Below, one piece after another: positions 1-10,434 of a stretch of 64,000 bases of DNA. Numbering within the stretch: the stretch's first letter is position 1; each line of letters starts with the position of its first letter. The stretch comes from Hemicordylus capensis. Taxonomy: Eukaryota > Chordata > Lepidosauria > Squamata > Cordylidae. Location of the stretch: contig NC_069659.1 of NCBI RefSeq assembly GCF_027244095.1, positions 351,578,750 through 351,642,749 on the forward strand, in the 5' to 3' direction. The notes below the pieces were generated by a model. The model saw nothing but the letters and a program-made list of their open reading frames with translations, made no database searches and was not told where the DNA came from. Position numbers and translations under genes: made by a program.

Positions 1-542
1 TCAGTCTAACTATCAGGACAGAGACAGCATAGTCAGCAAGGGGATTCTCTTGCTCACTGTGTCTACCCCAGTGGTCAATAGGGCTGCTGGTGTGAAGAGT
101 CTAGGCCATGCAGGAGCGGCATCTCCAACAATTCCAAAAAACTCAATTTTTAGCGAAAGAATAACCTTCTTGCCCTAGCTCAACTTTGCTATGCAAGCAC
201 TTGGTTGTCTTCAAAAGTCACTGTTTTGACTGCTGATCTTCTGAGTTAATAATAATAATTTTTTTAAAAGAACAGCTCCCCTGCAAGTGGAAAACCAGCA
301 CAGCTGGCTAAGGGCTGGGCTAGAAACCCTTTTCCAGATGATTTGAAAGATTCCTACTTGCAGGAAGTTTTGTGTTTGACATGAGGGGGCATCTAACTGG
401 GGTATGCCGGGCTTCCATATTTTTTCTGCCTCATTCTGCTTCCTGTGTAGACCGAGCCATAGGTTCACACCTGGTGTCTCCCTTTATGCTGCAGCCCAGC
501 CATGGACTTCTATAGATGAATAATTAGTTTCTTTCTCCTCAG
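1..542 (+). other. Intron 6 (part) of first CYP2 gene
   Basis: This stretch precedes the exon 7 acceptor (polypyrimidine tract then CAG ending at 542). I see no exon 6 in it: the I-helix AGxET motif is absent in all frames. Exon 6 should therefore lie left of the window. No repeat family is recognised here. Confidence 0.6.
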
Positions 543-730
543 CAAAAGTCCAAAAGGAGATGGATGCAGTGGTGGCTTCCGGCCAAATGATCTGCTATGA
601 GGACCGCAAAAATCTGCCCTACACAAATGCCGTGATTCATGAGGCCCAGCGCTTCAGCAACATCATCGCAATTGGGATACCCAGGTTGTGCGTGAAGGAC
701 ACCATGATCCGTCAGTTTCCCCTTAAAAAG
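543..730 (+). CDS. Exon 7, first CYP2 gene
   Basis: The exon is 188 bp, the invariant CYP2 exon 7 size. The acceptor is TTTCTCCTCAG and the donor AAG|GTAAAC. It starts in phase 1 (AKVQKEMDAV) and ends in phase 0. It carries the K-helix ExxR (EAQR) and the [16 protein letters not shown] stretch typical of the family. Confidence 0.93.
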
Positions 731-3700
731 GTAAACAAGTCCTATCTGTATAAGCCCATCCTTTCTTCTGCTACCTTACTTTGGAGAGCTCTTTCTTCTG
801 TATGATCCCCATCACACGTTGAGGTCATCTGGAGAGCTCCGCCTCCAGTTACCACCGGTACGTCTGCTGGTGACTCGGAACCGGGCCTTTTCTGTAGCTG
901 CTCCTGGTCTATGGAATGCACTCCTGGCAGATATCCGCAGTTTAGGCTCACTGTCGGCCTTTAAGAGGGCCCTAAAAACATACCTGTTTGGCCTGGCTTT
1001 TAAATTGTTTGTAAGCATTTTAATTGGTTCAATGGTTTTGAATTCTTTTAAAATTGTTTTTATAAGCAATGTGTTTTAAACTGTGTTTGTTTTTATGCCT
1101 TTTTAAATTTGTTGTGCACTGTCTGGAGACTTTGGATGGGGCAGTCTATAAATGCAAATAATGATAATGATAAATTAATAGGGTATGTAAGAAAATGGTG
1201 CAGAGCTATTCTGTTTTTCTTTTGGGAAGTTTCACCAGCCTTCCTTTCCAATTGGACACAGAGGTGCTCTTACCCCTGAGGCCCCCAAATCCTTTTTAGT
1301 CTGTCCCGAGTGGTGTGATTGCCCGGCAGAGCATGATGATGCTTAATTTGCAGGGGAGGGGAGGCCTCCAAAGGCCTTTAAGTCCAGGGTCCAAAATTAC
1401 CTAGGTGCACCTCTGATTGGACATAGCGTATAACATTAGATCAGAGAAGGATTTACATGAAAAGGGGAAGTTAAGATTTCCAACTCTACCAGAAAACGGA
1501 TCATGTGGACCCTTTCATTTAGCTGTAATGAGCCACAGAAAGAACTATCTTCCATGATTTTTTAAAGTGACTAGTATAAGGGCTAGCAGTTGGCAGGCAT
1601 TCCTCCTGCCCCATGAAATGGCCATGCCACTCTCCCTTCACTCCTTGCTAGTTGAAGACCGGAAGAGCTGCTTGGTTTTGAGCATGTAATAATGTTGCTG
1701 CCAAGAACCCCTAAAAAGACAAATTCTAGGAGACCGAATGAGAGAGGCGAACCAAGATCTCTAGTGCATTTTGGGGGTGTGTGGTTTTTGAGTTGTAACA
1801 TGAGTTTCTTGGAAATCCAACATGAATAGAAATCCAGTAAACTGAAACAATATAAGTGGTTTATTTCTTCATAACTCTGTGCATGTCTGAACTTCCCGTC
1901 TCTAAAAGTACTCAAGAAAACTGCCAAAGTTTGTTGGAAGGCACCATTTCTCATGGTTTTCCAATGGGAGATTTTTTCCTGCATTTCCCCAGAAAGTAAT
2001 GAATTTTTCTTGATTTTCAATTTTTTTTTTTTTTGGTAGTGTGGGTGAGGTGTTATTTTAAAACTAGCTAAACTAATGGTCATCACCGCATGACAATTAG
2101 GGTTGTGCAAAGCATCTGTGATTCAGTTCAGAGGTTGCCATGCTGTTCCAAGTGGCCCCAATTAGAGTTGGGAAGGATTGTGGACTGGTAAAGTGGTCTG
2201 ATTCAGACGAAAGTGCTTCAGCTGTTTCGCCAGTCCCTCACCAGTGCTCTTTGTCAACATCTTCTCTCTGGCCTCTTCACAGCAACATGGCTTCTGCTTG
2301 AAAACAACTGCTGGAAGGTCATTTCCTTTCCTTGTAGTCCTGTGGTCATTGCCATGGCCTCTGAAAAGACTACGATTCCCCCAAAAAACTTTCTGCCTCT
2401 AAAAAGACTACAATTCCCCCCCAAATCCTGTGACTTTCCCCAGGACTGCAGGAAGGAGAAATAGCGTAGCAGGTTTTTTCAAACAGAAGCTGTGTCCCTT
2501 CAACTATGCCTGTCTTTTCCCTGTAAGTAGAGCTGTTGGAGGGGGAGGTGTTGGGGAGGGGGGCTGGTGAAGCAGTTCCCACTGCTTACTGCTGTTACTC
2601 CCACTGCTGTTACACAGTGCCACCTGCTGGCCATTTGCAGGAAAGCCGCGATGAAAATTAAACTACTTTTAAAATGGTCTCAGAAGACTGTTTCCATCAT
2701 GAATTTCCTGCAAATAGCCAGCAGGTGGTGCTGCATAATAGTTCATGTTGGAAGTAAGCAACAGGAACAGTGAGCAGAAAGAAGGCTAATATGTTGTGTG
2801 AAAGGCACAGCATTATTTCTGTCCAGGAATAATCTGGACAGAGAGTCAATAACTGCAAACACCTTCTGCTTTCAAAATGAATATTTCCCCATCTAGAAAT
2901 GCCCTAAGTAGAGAGATGTTGGCTTTCTCTTTGCAGGACACAATTATTTTCCCCAGCATTGCTTCAGCCTTGTACGACCCCAATGAATGGGAGACACCAC
3001 GACAGTTCAACCCAAGCCACTTCCTTGACAAGGATGGGAATTTTTTCTGCCCAGAAGCTTTCATACCATTTTCTGCAGGTGACGGCTCAGATTGTTAAAA
3101 GCTTGCTTGATGGAATTGGAGGTTTGGGTTGGGATTTAATGGAGTGTTTTTTCCCCTTGGCTAGCCAGTATTACTTTTTACTTTAAAAAATAGATACACA
3201 CGGAAGGACAAGAATTTCCATTATGCACTACTTGCACACTTAACAGCAAATGCAGTAGTGTTTGTCATGTTTGGGGCTCTGCATTATTTTTTTGGGGTGG
3301 GGATTAGTCAGAAAAAATGGGTATCAGTTCTGCTGTCCTGGACTGCTTCATAATTCTTGCACCACTGAAGTAACAACTAAAGCAGAGTAGTGCCAAGTAA
3401 ATATACACTATAGGGGAAGTAGCACAGGAAAGACAAGAGGAAAGTAAGTGACCTGAGGTTTTGTTCTCCTGGATTTGTGGAAACTGCACAGATGTGTACA
3501 AGCACCCCTCTGGTTTCCAGTGCATGCCATCTGAAGCATGGCTATCTGAAATTAGGGTTGGCCAGTGTCTGTATTCAGGCCCAGCAGGGCAAGGGTGCTC
3601 AATCTAGACAGAGACTGAGGGTTAGGATCCCTGGCCAGAGCTGAGGCTGGAGGGGAAGCTAGAGAGGCAGGCGTGGTCAGGAGCCGGAAGCAAGGCAATT

Positions 3701-4331
3701 AGGCTAGAGGTTTGGGCTGATGGCCAAAGCAGAGGCCGGCCCCCAAACTGGGACCTGGTTTGAGGAGGAGCTCACAATGTGAAGCTGTCACACCAGCAAA
3801 GGTCAGGTTGCAAGTGCCTGCCTCTTCCTGGAGAGGCCACATCTGCAGCAGAACTCTGCTCTGGCCTCCCTTTCTCCTGAGTAGACCCCTTGAGAGAGAG
3901 AGATCCAACCTTTTAAAAGTTTGTTGGAAATCTCTGAGAATGCTTTCCATCAATTTGTCCAGCAAAGATGTTAAACTAACCGGCCTGTAATTTCCAGGAT
4001 CCCCCTTTTTGCAGAGATTGAGCAAGGGGATTGCTGAGGGTTCAAAGCAAAGGATTTGTTCATTCATTCCAGACTTCTAAAGGTCCCGAGGTGCCAATCA
4101 ATGGCAGTCAATTATTGCCTCTCTTAATCTCTCCCTTCCTTGCTCCCAACAGGGCAACGGATATGTTTAGGGGAACGTTTGGCAAAGACAGAGATGTTCC
4201 TTTTCTTCTCAAACCTCCTGCATGAGTTCACACTCCATATGGCAGAAGGAACAAAAGACGTAAACACGGAGCCTGTTTGGGGAGGAACGCTGCAACCTCA
4301 CTACTATGAGCTCTGCGCTATTTCTCGATAG
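543..4331 (+). CDS. CYP2-family cytochrome P450, 3' part (exons 7-9)
   Basis: This is the C-terminal third of a microsomal haem monooxygenase (CYP2 family), which would oxidise xenobiotics, fatty acids or steroids using electrons from P450 reductase at the ER membrane. Three exons are seen: 543-730 (188 bp), 2937-3078 (142 bp) and 4153-4331 (179 bp with stop). The first two match the invariant CYP2 exon 7 and 8 sizes and all phases join. The K-helix ExxR is in NAVIHEAQRF, the PERF-like region is WETPRQFNP, and the haem loop FSAGQRICLG is split by intron 8. There are no stops or frameshifts. The gene is incomplete only because the window starts inside it. The subfamily (2J, 2D or 2K-like) is not resolved. 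The segment after the K-helix reads KKDTIIF where most family members have PKGT. Confidence 0.93.
815..1172 (+). repeat. L2/CR1-group LINE, 5'-truncated 3' end
   Basis: It encodes the C-terminal tail of an L2-type ORF2, including VTRNRAFSVAAPGLWNALLA and a KRALKTYLF segment. This is followed by a T-rich 3' UTR and the GTCTGGAGAC...TATAAATG end. The same protein tail recurs at 39.8 kb and 49.1 kb. It lies in intron 7 of the first CYP2 gene. Confidence 0.8.
1173..2610 (+). other. Intron 7 filler, no gene seen
   Basis: Intronic sequence between an L2 tail and a small palindromic element. A 175-codon open frame on the minus strand (1583-2110) has no recognisable domain and contains low-complexity lysine-rich sequence. 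I treat it as chance. Confidence 0.5.
2611..2736. mobile_element. Small palindromic MITE-like element
   Basis: The arms are inverted copies: GCCACCTGCTGGCCATTTGC near 2619 and its complement GCAAATAGCCAGCAGGTGG near 2710, separated by about 70 bp. It lies in intron 7 of the first CYP2 gene. Both arms carry a CTCF-core-like string (see findings). Confidence 0.6.
2937..3078 (+). CDS. Exon 8, first CYP2 gene
   Basis: The exon is 142 bp, the invariant CYP2 exon 8 size. Its acceptor is TCTCTTTGCAG and its donor GCAG|GTGACG. It encodes DTIIFPSIASALYDPNEWET through the PERF-like RQFNP region to FIPFSA, and ends in phase 1 just before the haem-loop glycine. Confidence 0.93.
3895..4040 (-). repeat. 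CR1-type LINE fragment (RT domain)
   Basis: On the minus strand the frame reads KKGDPGNYRPVSLTSLLDKL, the conserved RT motif region of CR1-clade LINEs, followed by an MESILRDFQ-like stretch. It is only about 50 codons long and sits in intron 8, about 110 bp before exon 9. Confidence 0.75.
4153..4331 (+). CDS. Exon 9 and stop, first CYP2 gene
   Basis: It starts after CCCAACAG and is 179 bp including TAG, the same length as exon 9 of the next gene. It supplies the haem-ligand cysteine in GQRICLGERLAKTEM and the C-terminal ELCAISR. Residues match other CYP2 proteins throughout. Confidence 0.93.
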
Positions 4332-4491
4332 GTCTTGTATGTATATGTGTAGGTATTTAGCATGTGGAGGAATCTGTCCTTTGCCTTCATGAAAAGCGGT
4401 GATAGTATGCCCCTTTTGCATCCCCTTTCATATTTCTAGAATGGATGGGCATAAAATTATGAAATCTGTCTTGCCCGTTGCATAAGCTTTC

Positions 4492-4497
4492 AATAAA
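4492..4497 (+). promoter_or_regulatory. Poly(A) signal AATAAA, first CYP2 gene
   Basis: A canonical AATAAA lies 161 bp after the stop codon and is followed by T-rich and TGTTT-like sequence. It is the first clear signal in the 3' UTR. Confidence 0.7.
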
Positions 4498-5619
4498 AGT
4501 GAAAGTGTTTTAATATTTCTGTTTGTGGTTGGAAAGGATTTCTCACTTTCCCTTCTAGCCACTGAGGGATTAAAAGGTGTGAATTCCTTTTAATAGGTCT
4601 GCCTGTTCCTGCAATCTGAAAGCAAAAAATTAATATAAAATCAAAGGAATGTCCTCCCCCCTCCACATGGGGATGGAATGATGGTTCAAGGAGGGGCTTC
4701 AGATCCAGAACTTTTTTTGTAAAGTTCTGGCTTGAAACAAGCCCTTTCAGCATTTTAAAGAAAATTTTCAAAAATTCATAAAAAAAAATAAGGGAGTTGT
4801 CCTATAGCTTTGAAAAAAAAAATTACACAGAGTCGTGCTAATGTGGACTTCATGTGCGCCATGAAAGTTTGGGAAAAGGCAGGCAGATCTGGTATCCATC
4901 TGATGTATACAGGCGTCAGGAAACCATAGTACTGGACTATCACAATTACTAGACTCCGCTCATAACACTTACACCCTCAACAGATCTGTACAATGAAACT
5001 GTTGCAGGTTTTACCTCTGACATGCACGGGAGAGGACATAACATAGCATGGAAGTAGAAATGCTGATGAAATTTGCTAGTCTTGCGCCTGGAAATGGGTT
5101 TCATGCACTTCTAATAGTCTCTGGATCAAATGGGCTCTGGACAATGGTCTCTGAAAGCTGGGGAAGAATTCCTGCTTAACCTCTCATCTCCCCCCCACCC
5201 ACCATCCCCTCAGTCCCTGAAACCCCTTTGGGTCAAAAACATACCTGTTTGCTGTGACAGCGGTGGTAGTGCTTCAACCAGGGGCGTCACTGAAGTTGAA
5301 CCACTGGAGGAGGGAGGACAAATGTCCCTGGGCCATGGGTTGTGTGTGTGTGTCTGCGGGTGAGTGACAGCTTCCTCCTTGTGCCTCTCCGAAGAAGAAG
5401 GTGAGGAGGCAGGAGCCATCTTCAGTTGTTGTTTTTTTTGCTTCAGCCATGGTCCTCTCTCTTCCTTCCCCAAAGTACTCCTTATTTACACTGTGGGGAA
5501 TGGCCCTTAGGAAAAGTTTCTTTTCTTCATGCCAAGGCCTAGGTTTGGATGTGGGAGAGTGTAGAGTGCCTATAAATGCAGTTGAAGTGAGAGTTTTCCT
5601 CACGGCTTCATGAGAGGGG
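4498..5619. other. Intergenic, nothing recognised
   Basis: Single-copy-looking sequence downstream of the first CYP2 gene. Short open frames around 5210-5613 overlap on both strands and match no family I know. I see no exon or repeat consensus. Confidence 0.4.
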
Positions 5620-5932
5620 GGCTAATCTTGTGGTAGCAAGCATGAGTTATCCCTTTTGCTAAGCAGGGTCTGCCTTGGTTTGCATTTGAATGGGAGACTA
5701 CATGTGAGAGCACTGTAAGATATCCCCCTTAGGGGATGGGGTTGCTCTGGGAAGAGCATCTGCCTGCTTGCCCGTTCCAAGTTCCCTCCCTGGCAGCATC
5801 TCCAAGATAGGGCTGAGAGAGACTCCTGCCTGTAATCTTAGAGAAGCTGCTGCCAGTCTGGGTAGATAATACTGAGCTAGATGGACCAAGGGTCTGACTC
5901 AGAATAAGGCAGCTTCCTGTTCTCCTATGGGA
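5620..5932 (+). repeat. Composite 5S/tRNA SINE, full-length copy
   Basis: It starts with a 5S rRNA-like head (GCTAAGCAGGGTCTGCC, then AATGGGAGAC). A tRNA-like body follows (GAGCATCTGCCTGCTTGC), then the shared tail ending in CTGACTCAG...GGCAGCTTCCTGTTC. It is the same family as the copies at 12.4, 22.7, 34.4, 41.9, 51.7, 57.5 and 60.7 kb. Confidence 0.8.
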
Positions 5933-6352
5933 GACATGAAAACTTCCTGTTCCCAATACAGACTGTTCTAGCAATATGGGTATTCGACTTCGTAAGCACC
6001 ATATTCGACTTTCTATCTGTTAAAGAAACACTGCATGTTTGAAAAAGTCCCAAAATTCTATGCATTTCTAATTTAAGAAGCCACCAGGTTGGTTCAAATG
6101 ATACTTTCACTGGACTGCCCTATATTTTAGTGCTGCTCTGTTGTTTTAGTACCTACTCCATTTAATGCAATTGTTCAAAGCCTAACTGGTGCTAGCTTTC
6201 ACTGCCCTTTAATGGGTAACAGACCCCATCAATCCTTCTTTATGCCAAGGATGCAGTTCTTCCTTCTTGCACTGTTACTGGTTTAAAGCAACTCCTAAGG
6301 ATTCTTGCTTCCTACTGCAATAACTGTCGGTTACAATAAGACCAAAGTCATG

Positions 6353-6803
6353 GAGGATGTTCTCATGCACACCCTAACCCAGGCTAGGGAAGTCCAGCCT
6401 GGGTTAGGCTATGTGTGAAGACCGCCAGGCCTGGATTGGGCCCGATCCAGAAGAGGCAGCACCATGTAGTCCCGCTTTGAAACCTGGCTCTTAGCCGGGG
6501 TTAAGGGCTCAAGTGAGCCCTTAAACCAGGCTCCGGGATAGTGTGTTCACTGTGGCTACATTCAGCTCCAGCAGACACAGAGACCTAGAGCACCTGTCTC
6601 CTGGGGGAATACCCCAATGCACTGTGCATTTCGCGTGGTGCAATGTGGGACATCCAGAGGCCAGGATGTGTCGTCCTGGCCTCTGGAGCTCCGCGCTGCG
6701 CCACGCAGCATGGATCATCTGGGAGCATGCTCTGCGCTCTCAGAGAGGTCAAGCACTCATCTGGGGCAAAGGTGAGCTCAACCAGCCTTCTCCCCACCAC
6801 CTT
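6353..6803 (+). mobile_element. MITE family B copy
   Basis: It begins GAGGATGTTCTCATGC and contains an inner hairpin (AACCCAGGCTAGGG / CAGCCTGGGTTAGG). It matches a second copy split across 17185-17218 and 18442-18843, including the CTCCTGGGGGAATnCCnCA block. It is non-coding, and open frames in it are shadows. Confidence 0.65.
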
Positions 6804-7034
6804 CCTGCCACCAGGGCCTTGCAGAGTGCATTTGTGCATGCGCAGCGGCTGCCAAAATGGCAGCCGCTCGCTTGTACGGTGGCCTGAAAGGGCCAAAAAG
6901 GCTTTGCTTACCCAGCCGCAGTGGTGATGAGGAAGGCCAGCAGGGGGAGAGGGAAACTGCATGGACCCCCCCTCCCCCCGCGTCTACAGCAAGCCCCCCG
7001 AAGGGGCTACAGGTACTTGTTTTATGTTGTAATT

Positions 7035-7190
7035 TTTAAAAAAAAAAGTTCGCGGACCTGCCGGACCGGACCCGGTGGTCCGGTTCCGGTCTGACGGAAC
7101 CGGGGGTGGTGGTTCGGTTTGATCACAAACCCACAAACCCCCAGACCGAACCACTGGACCGCGGACCGCCAGACTGGCTCTGCACATACC
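7035..7190. repeat. GGTCCGGT-rich palindromic repeat
   Basis: A dense set of inverted GGTTCGG/CCGAACC and GGTCCGG/CCGGACC motifs can fold back on itself. It starts after a poly(A) run. It resembles the GGTTCG-rich insertion at 35.25-35.52 kb in style. The family is not named. Confidence 0.45.
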
Positions 7191-7194
7191 TAAT

Positions 7195-7615
7195 ATAGAA
7201 TTGCAGCCACACTTCACTCTGGTTTCTAAATATCCCATTTTTGAGGGCATTAGAAATCCATTTGCCCCTGCCAGATGCTTGACTAACTTGACAATCTCAA
7301 AATTCCAGAAGGTGTTTCCTTTAGCCAGGTTTAACGTGCTGCCATCTGCTCTGCCGGAGGGGTGATATTAGGGGGCTCCACAGCAGGAGCGCTATGCCCC
7401 TGTGGCTAGGGGGCTGTGGAGACTGTGGGACATGTTCTTTCATTTTGTCACTTTTATTGTGATATTCGGTATGATTTTATCATACCCGTTTTACAAAATA
7501 TCCTAGGTAAGTCAAACAGATTTAATACTTGTTTTCTTCTGGCTGATCAGAACCCCCAGGTTTCCAAAAAGGTGGCCAGGTTTTGTGCAGCTGCTTGTGC
7601 TAACCCCTGCTCAAT
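7195..7615 (+). repeat. LINE 3' ORF remnant (same family as 17.4-18.4 kb)
   Basis: The + strand frame from 7416 reads METVGHVLSFCHFYCDIRYD and then FLLADQNPQVSKKVARFCAA. This aligns with [20 protein letters not shown] and [18 protein letters not shown] of the minus-strand LINE at 17.4 kb. The copy is 5' truncated and diverged. The clade is uncertain (I, Vingi or Jockey-like). Confidence 0.6.
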
Positions 7616-7624
7616 TGGCAAAGA

Positions 7625-7822
7625 GGCACTTCTTAAATGTGGTGATTCTCTTTTATTTAGCAGAGGGAGAGCTACTGGCCCTATCCATCCCCAGCACAAT
7701 ACCTCCAGTGACTGTTGCTGGTGTCAGTCTTATGTTTCTTTTTAGATTGTGAGCCCTTTGGGGACAGGGAGCCATCTTATTTATTATTTCTCTATGTAAA
7801 CCATTTTGGAAATAATATATAA
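7625..7822 (+). repeat. Dispersed 3'-tail repeat (family D)
   Basis: It contains the block TTTAGATTGTGAGCCCTTTG...GGGACAGGGAGCC and ends in TATATAAAT. Matching copies occur at 26.2, 28.0, 41.4 and 60.2 kb, with a short tail at 31.9 kb. It is probably the 3' end of a LINE or SINE. Confidence 0.65.
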
Positions 7823-8048
7823 ATTTTTTTTTTTGTTCTTCCTTGTAGCAAAATCAACAGATAAAGGTCTTGCTGAAACATGTCCTGCTATTAATAAAGT
7901 TTATCCCCCGAGGCATTTTCTGTTCCTTTTTCATTTGTGATCTTACCAAAAGGTGTCATATCACAACAACCCTTGTTATCCACTCCATATTCAAGGTTAA
8001 GAAACCCTGGTCTATAATATCTAAACAGTATTTGTGCTAAATCATTTA

Positions 8049-8157
8049 TTGTTGTTGTTGGACTACAACTCCCAGAATCCCCAGACATAGCCTTTGTGGC
8101 TGGGGATTCTGGGAGTTGTAGTCCAACCACATCTGGGGGCCCAAGGTTAAGAAACCC
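8049..8157. mobile_element. Palindromic hAT-Charlie-like MITE
   Basis: Two inverted halves, GGACTACAACTCCCAGAATC and GATTCTGGGAGTTGTAGTCC, flank a 20-bp loop. The same palindrome family recurs at 15.5, 25.8, 45.4 and 55.1 kb, where its ends read CAGGGATTCTCAA. Confidence 0.65.
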
Positions 8158-8194
8158 TGTTATAGACTATAATGGCCATACACTGACATGCCAC

Positions 8195-8335
8195 ATAGGT
8201 TTATTTATTTATTTTATTTTATTTTTATTTTTACATTTTTATATCGCCTTTCGTTAAAAGAAAACCCCAAGGCGGTTTACAAAAATTAAAACATACAATA
8301 AAAGCAGTAAAAACATCAAGTTAAAAACATACATA
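8195..8335 (-). repeat. LINE 3' tail, minus strand
   Basis: A TTTATTTATTTT run is followed by TATATCGCCTTTCGTTAAAA and AAGGCGGTTTACAAA. This is the reverse complement of the lizard LINE 3' end that terminates in GGCGGTATAAA plus an A-rich repeat. Confidence 0.6.
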
Positions 8336-8416
8336 AAAAACAAGACAGCTTATGGAGACTTTATGGAGATGTAGACAAGACGTAGACAAGACAAGACAAC
8401 AAGGCTTTATGGAGAT

Positions 8417-8612
8417 GTAGCACAGCACCTCAGGGCCTCTCCAGACTCTTAAGCATCCCCAGTGCTGCTCTGAATAAGTGGTTTTGTGAGCAGACTACAG
8501 CAGTTTCCCGTATTTGCCACAATGGGGAAAACTGGTCGTGCTGCTTGTGCAACCACTGTTTCAGAGCACCACTGGAGATGCTTAAGAATCTGCAGCAGCC
8601 CTGGGGTGGAGC
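8417..8612. mobile_element. Foldback MITE
   Basis: The left arm CAGACTCTTAAGCATCCCCA and the right arm TGGAGATGCTTAAGAATCTG are inverted copies about 175 bp apart, and further pairing occurs inside. No coding capacity is seen. Confidence 0.55.
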
Positions 8613-8784
8613 ATTACTTGTCCATAATGCTGCACATCCTGTGGTCGATAGGCTATAGTGGGAAACCACTAAAATGCTTGTTTCTTGTCCAAATGGAATG
8701 CAAAGAGCACACATGGGATCCATTCTCTCATTTCAGGCATATAGGTGTGTGCACGCAGGAGAGTTGTTCACGCACACTTTGAAG

Positions 8785-8945
8785 TTCTGTGACTTGACGG
8801 TCGAGCAGTTAAATTGTTGCAATCTCTGTGACCTCCTAGCAGTGAGATGGAAGCAATGTTTCCAATGCCCCTTTGATGTGGTTTTGAGTTCAACATTGGT
8901 TGCAACATTGAATCAAGAACAGCAGCAACAATCATGAGAAGGGAT
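8785..8945 (-). repeat. Unnamed repeat, inverted copy of 63.05-63.2 kb
   Basis: Read on the minus strand it carries TTGCTGCTGTTCTTGATTCA, TGTTGCAACCAATG and GGCATTGGAAACAT in the same order as 63050-63205 on the plus strand. The family is unknown. Confidence 0.6.
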
Positions 8946-9104
8946 GCAGAAAGAGATATGGGGGCGAGGGAGAAGTCTCTCCTTAAAGGCAGAATTGTGA
9001 AAAATCGAGTCTGCTTCTTTTCTTCCCCTTGGATTAGGGGCCATATAATCTCCTCTTCTAAAACAAACACACACTACTAATAAAACAGGTTTAGCCCCTG
9101 AACT

Positions 9105-9185
9105 AAGAACAACAGAACAGCCCTAATGGATCAGGCCCAAGACCTATCAGTCCAGCATCCTGTTTTCCTCAGACAGAAATTCAAC
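9105..9185 (-). repeat. CR1 3' end remnant
   Basis: AACAGCCCTAATGGATCAGG, CCCAAGACC and CAGCATCCTGTTTTCCTCA match the minus-strand CR1 3' end seen at 46.35 kb (GCTGGATCAGGTCCAAGGCC, AGCATCCTGTTTCACA). Confidence 0.55.
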
Positions 9186-9311
9186 AGGTGCATCTGCCCC
9201 AATCACGTGCTAGAAGTGACCCTGGTGCTTCTAGAATCTCTTTATCCAGCAGCTAAATTCAGAATTCGGGTCATGCCTCAGAACTAGGCAGTATTTGACC
9301 TTACAAACAAT

Positions 9312-9803
9312 GAGGCTATTCACACGATTGCAGAAAATTGGGCTAGCCTCCGGTAGCCCAATTTTCTGAAATCGTGAGAACCACCGGGCTTGGCTGCAAA
9401 CCCGGTGGTTCCTGAGTGGGTAACCTGCTCAAGTAGCCTGCTCCTAAAACCGTGAGTATTTTAAAATTGTGAGTAGCCGCACCATGACTCCACGACACAG
9501 CTACTCATGAGAAGACTCCCAGAGGGGAGGCAAAAAGCCACCTCCCAGCTCCGGGGGTCTCGCCAGCGTGCCCTGCAAGCTCGTGCATGGCATGCTGGAG
9601 CTTCCGGGGGCCAATCTTTCCCCCTAGCCCCTGCCAGCTCCATCATGGAGCCGGCAATCATGTGAGCAGCCGATCCGGCTGCCCAGGGCTCCCACCCTGC
9701 TCATGTGCGGGGAGAGCGGGCTTAGCCCTCTCTCCCTGCTCACTCTTGCAAACCCTCTGCTCACTCTTGCAAACCAGGTCTCACTGATCGTGAGACCCGG
9801 CTC
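9312..9803. mobile_element. MITE family A, full-length copy
   Basis: The ends are inverted: GAGGCTATTCACACGATTG at the left and GATCGTGAGACCCGGCTC at the right. Just inside the left end is a second hairpin (GAAAATTGGGCTAGCC / GGTAGCCCAATTTTC). Other copies are at 13.7, 52.7 and 63.3 kb. It is GC-rich and non-coding. Confidence 0.7.
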
Positions 9804-10434
9804 AATGTCTTCAGAACCTTCAGTAGGTAAAATAGCTATTCTGTGCCCTTACTTGATATTACCCTGTTATGATGGGGACTTCAGAAAGTGTAAACCCAGA
9901 GGCGTATCTAGGGAAAATAGCGCCTAGGGCAAGCACTGAAATTGCGCCCCCTGTCCAAACATCTGACACCCTCCTTTCAGATAACTTTACCATAATATCA
10001 GCTGAAAAATACAAGTAAGGCTCGTTAATCTTTTAATATTTCAAAAACTATTTAGCAGTGGATGTCGCCAGACCAAAAAATGCTGGAAAAGTACAAATTT
10101 CAGTATGCTGGCCTGGGGCTCATGAAATACCCAATACTATGTGGAGGTGTACCTGGAAAACTAAACAGAAGTGCCTGTCTAATTCTCTACCATGCATTGT
10201 AGCATCACTATTTCATAAGTTTTAAAAATAAATGGAGAATTTGACTTTTCTAAAATACTCTGGAAATAATCAAAGGATATGCAGAGTAAACTATATCACT
10301 GCTTGGAATATATTCTAGTATTTCAGAAAGACAGTTAAAATGAGAGAAAGAGAGCAAGAAACTCTCAGTGGGCCTTAATATTAAGGATTTCACACTGATT
10401 TAAAGACAAACTCACCATTAATAGCCATAGTATT

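Noticed and set aside
1583-2110. 175-codon minus-strand open frame in intron 7 of the first CYP2 gene
   Set aside because: It contains a homopolymer-derived lysine run, matches no family, and lies within an intron of a well-supported gene.
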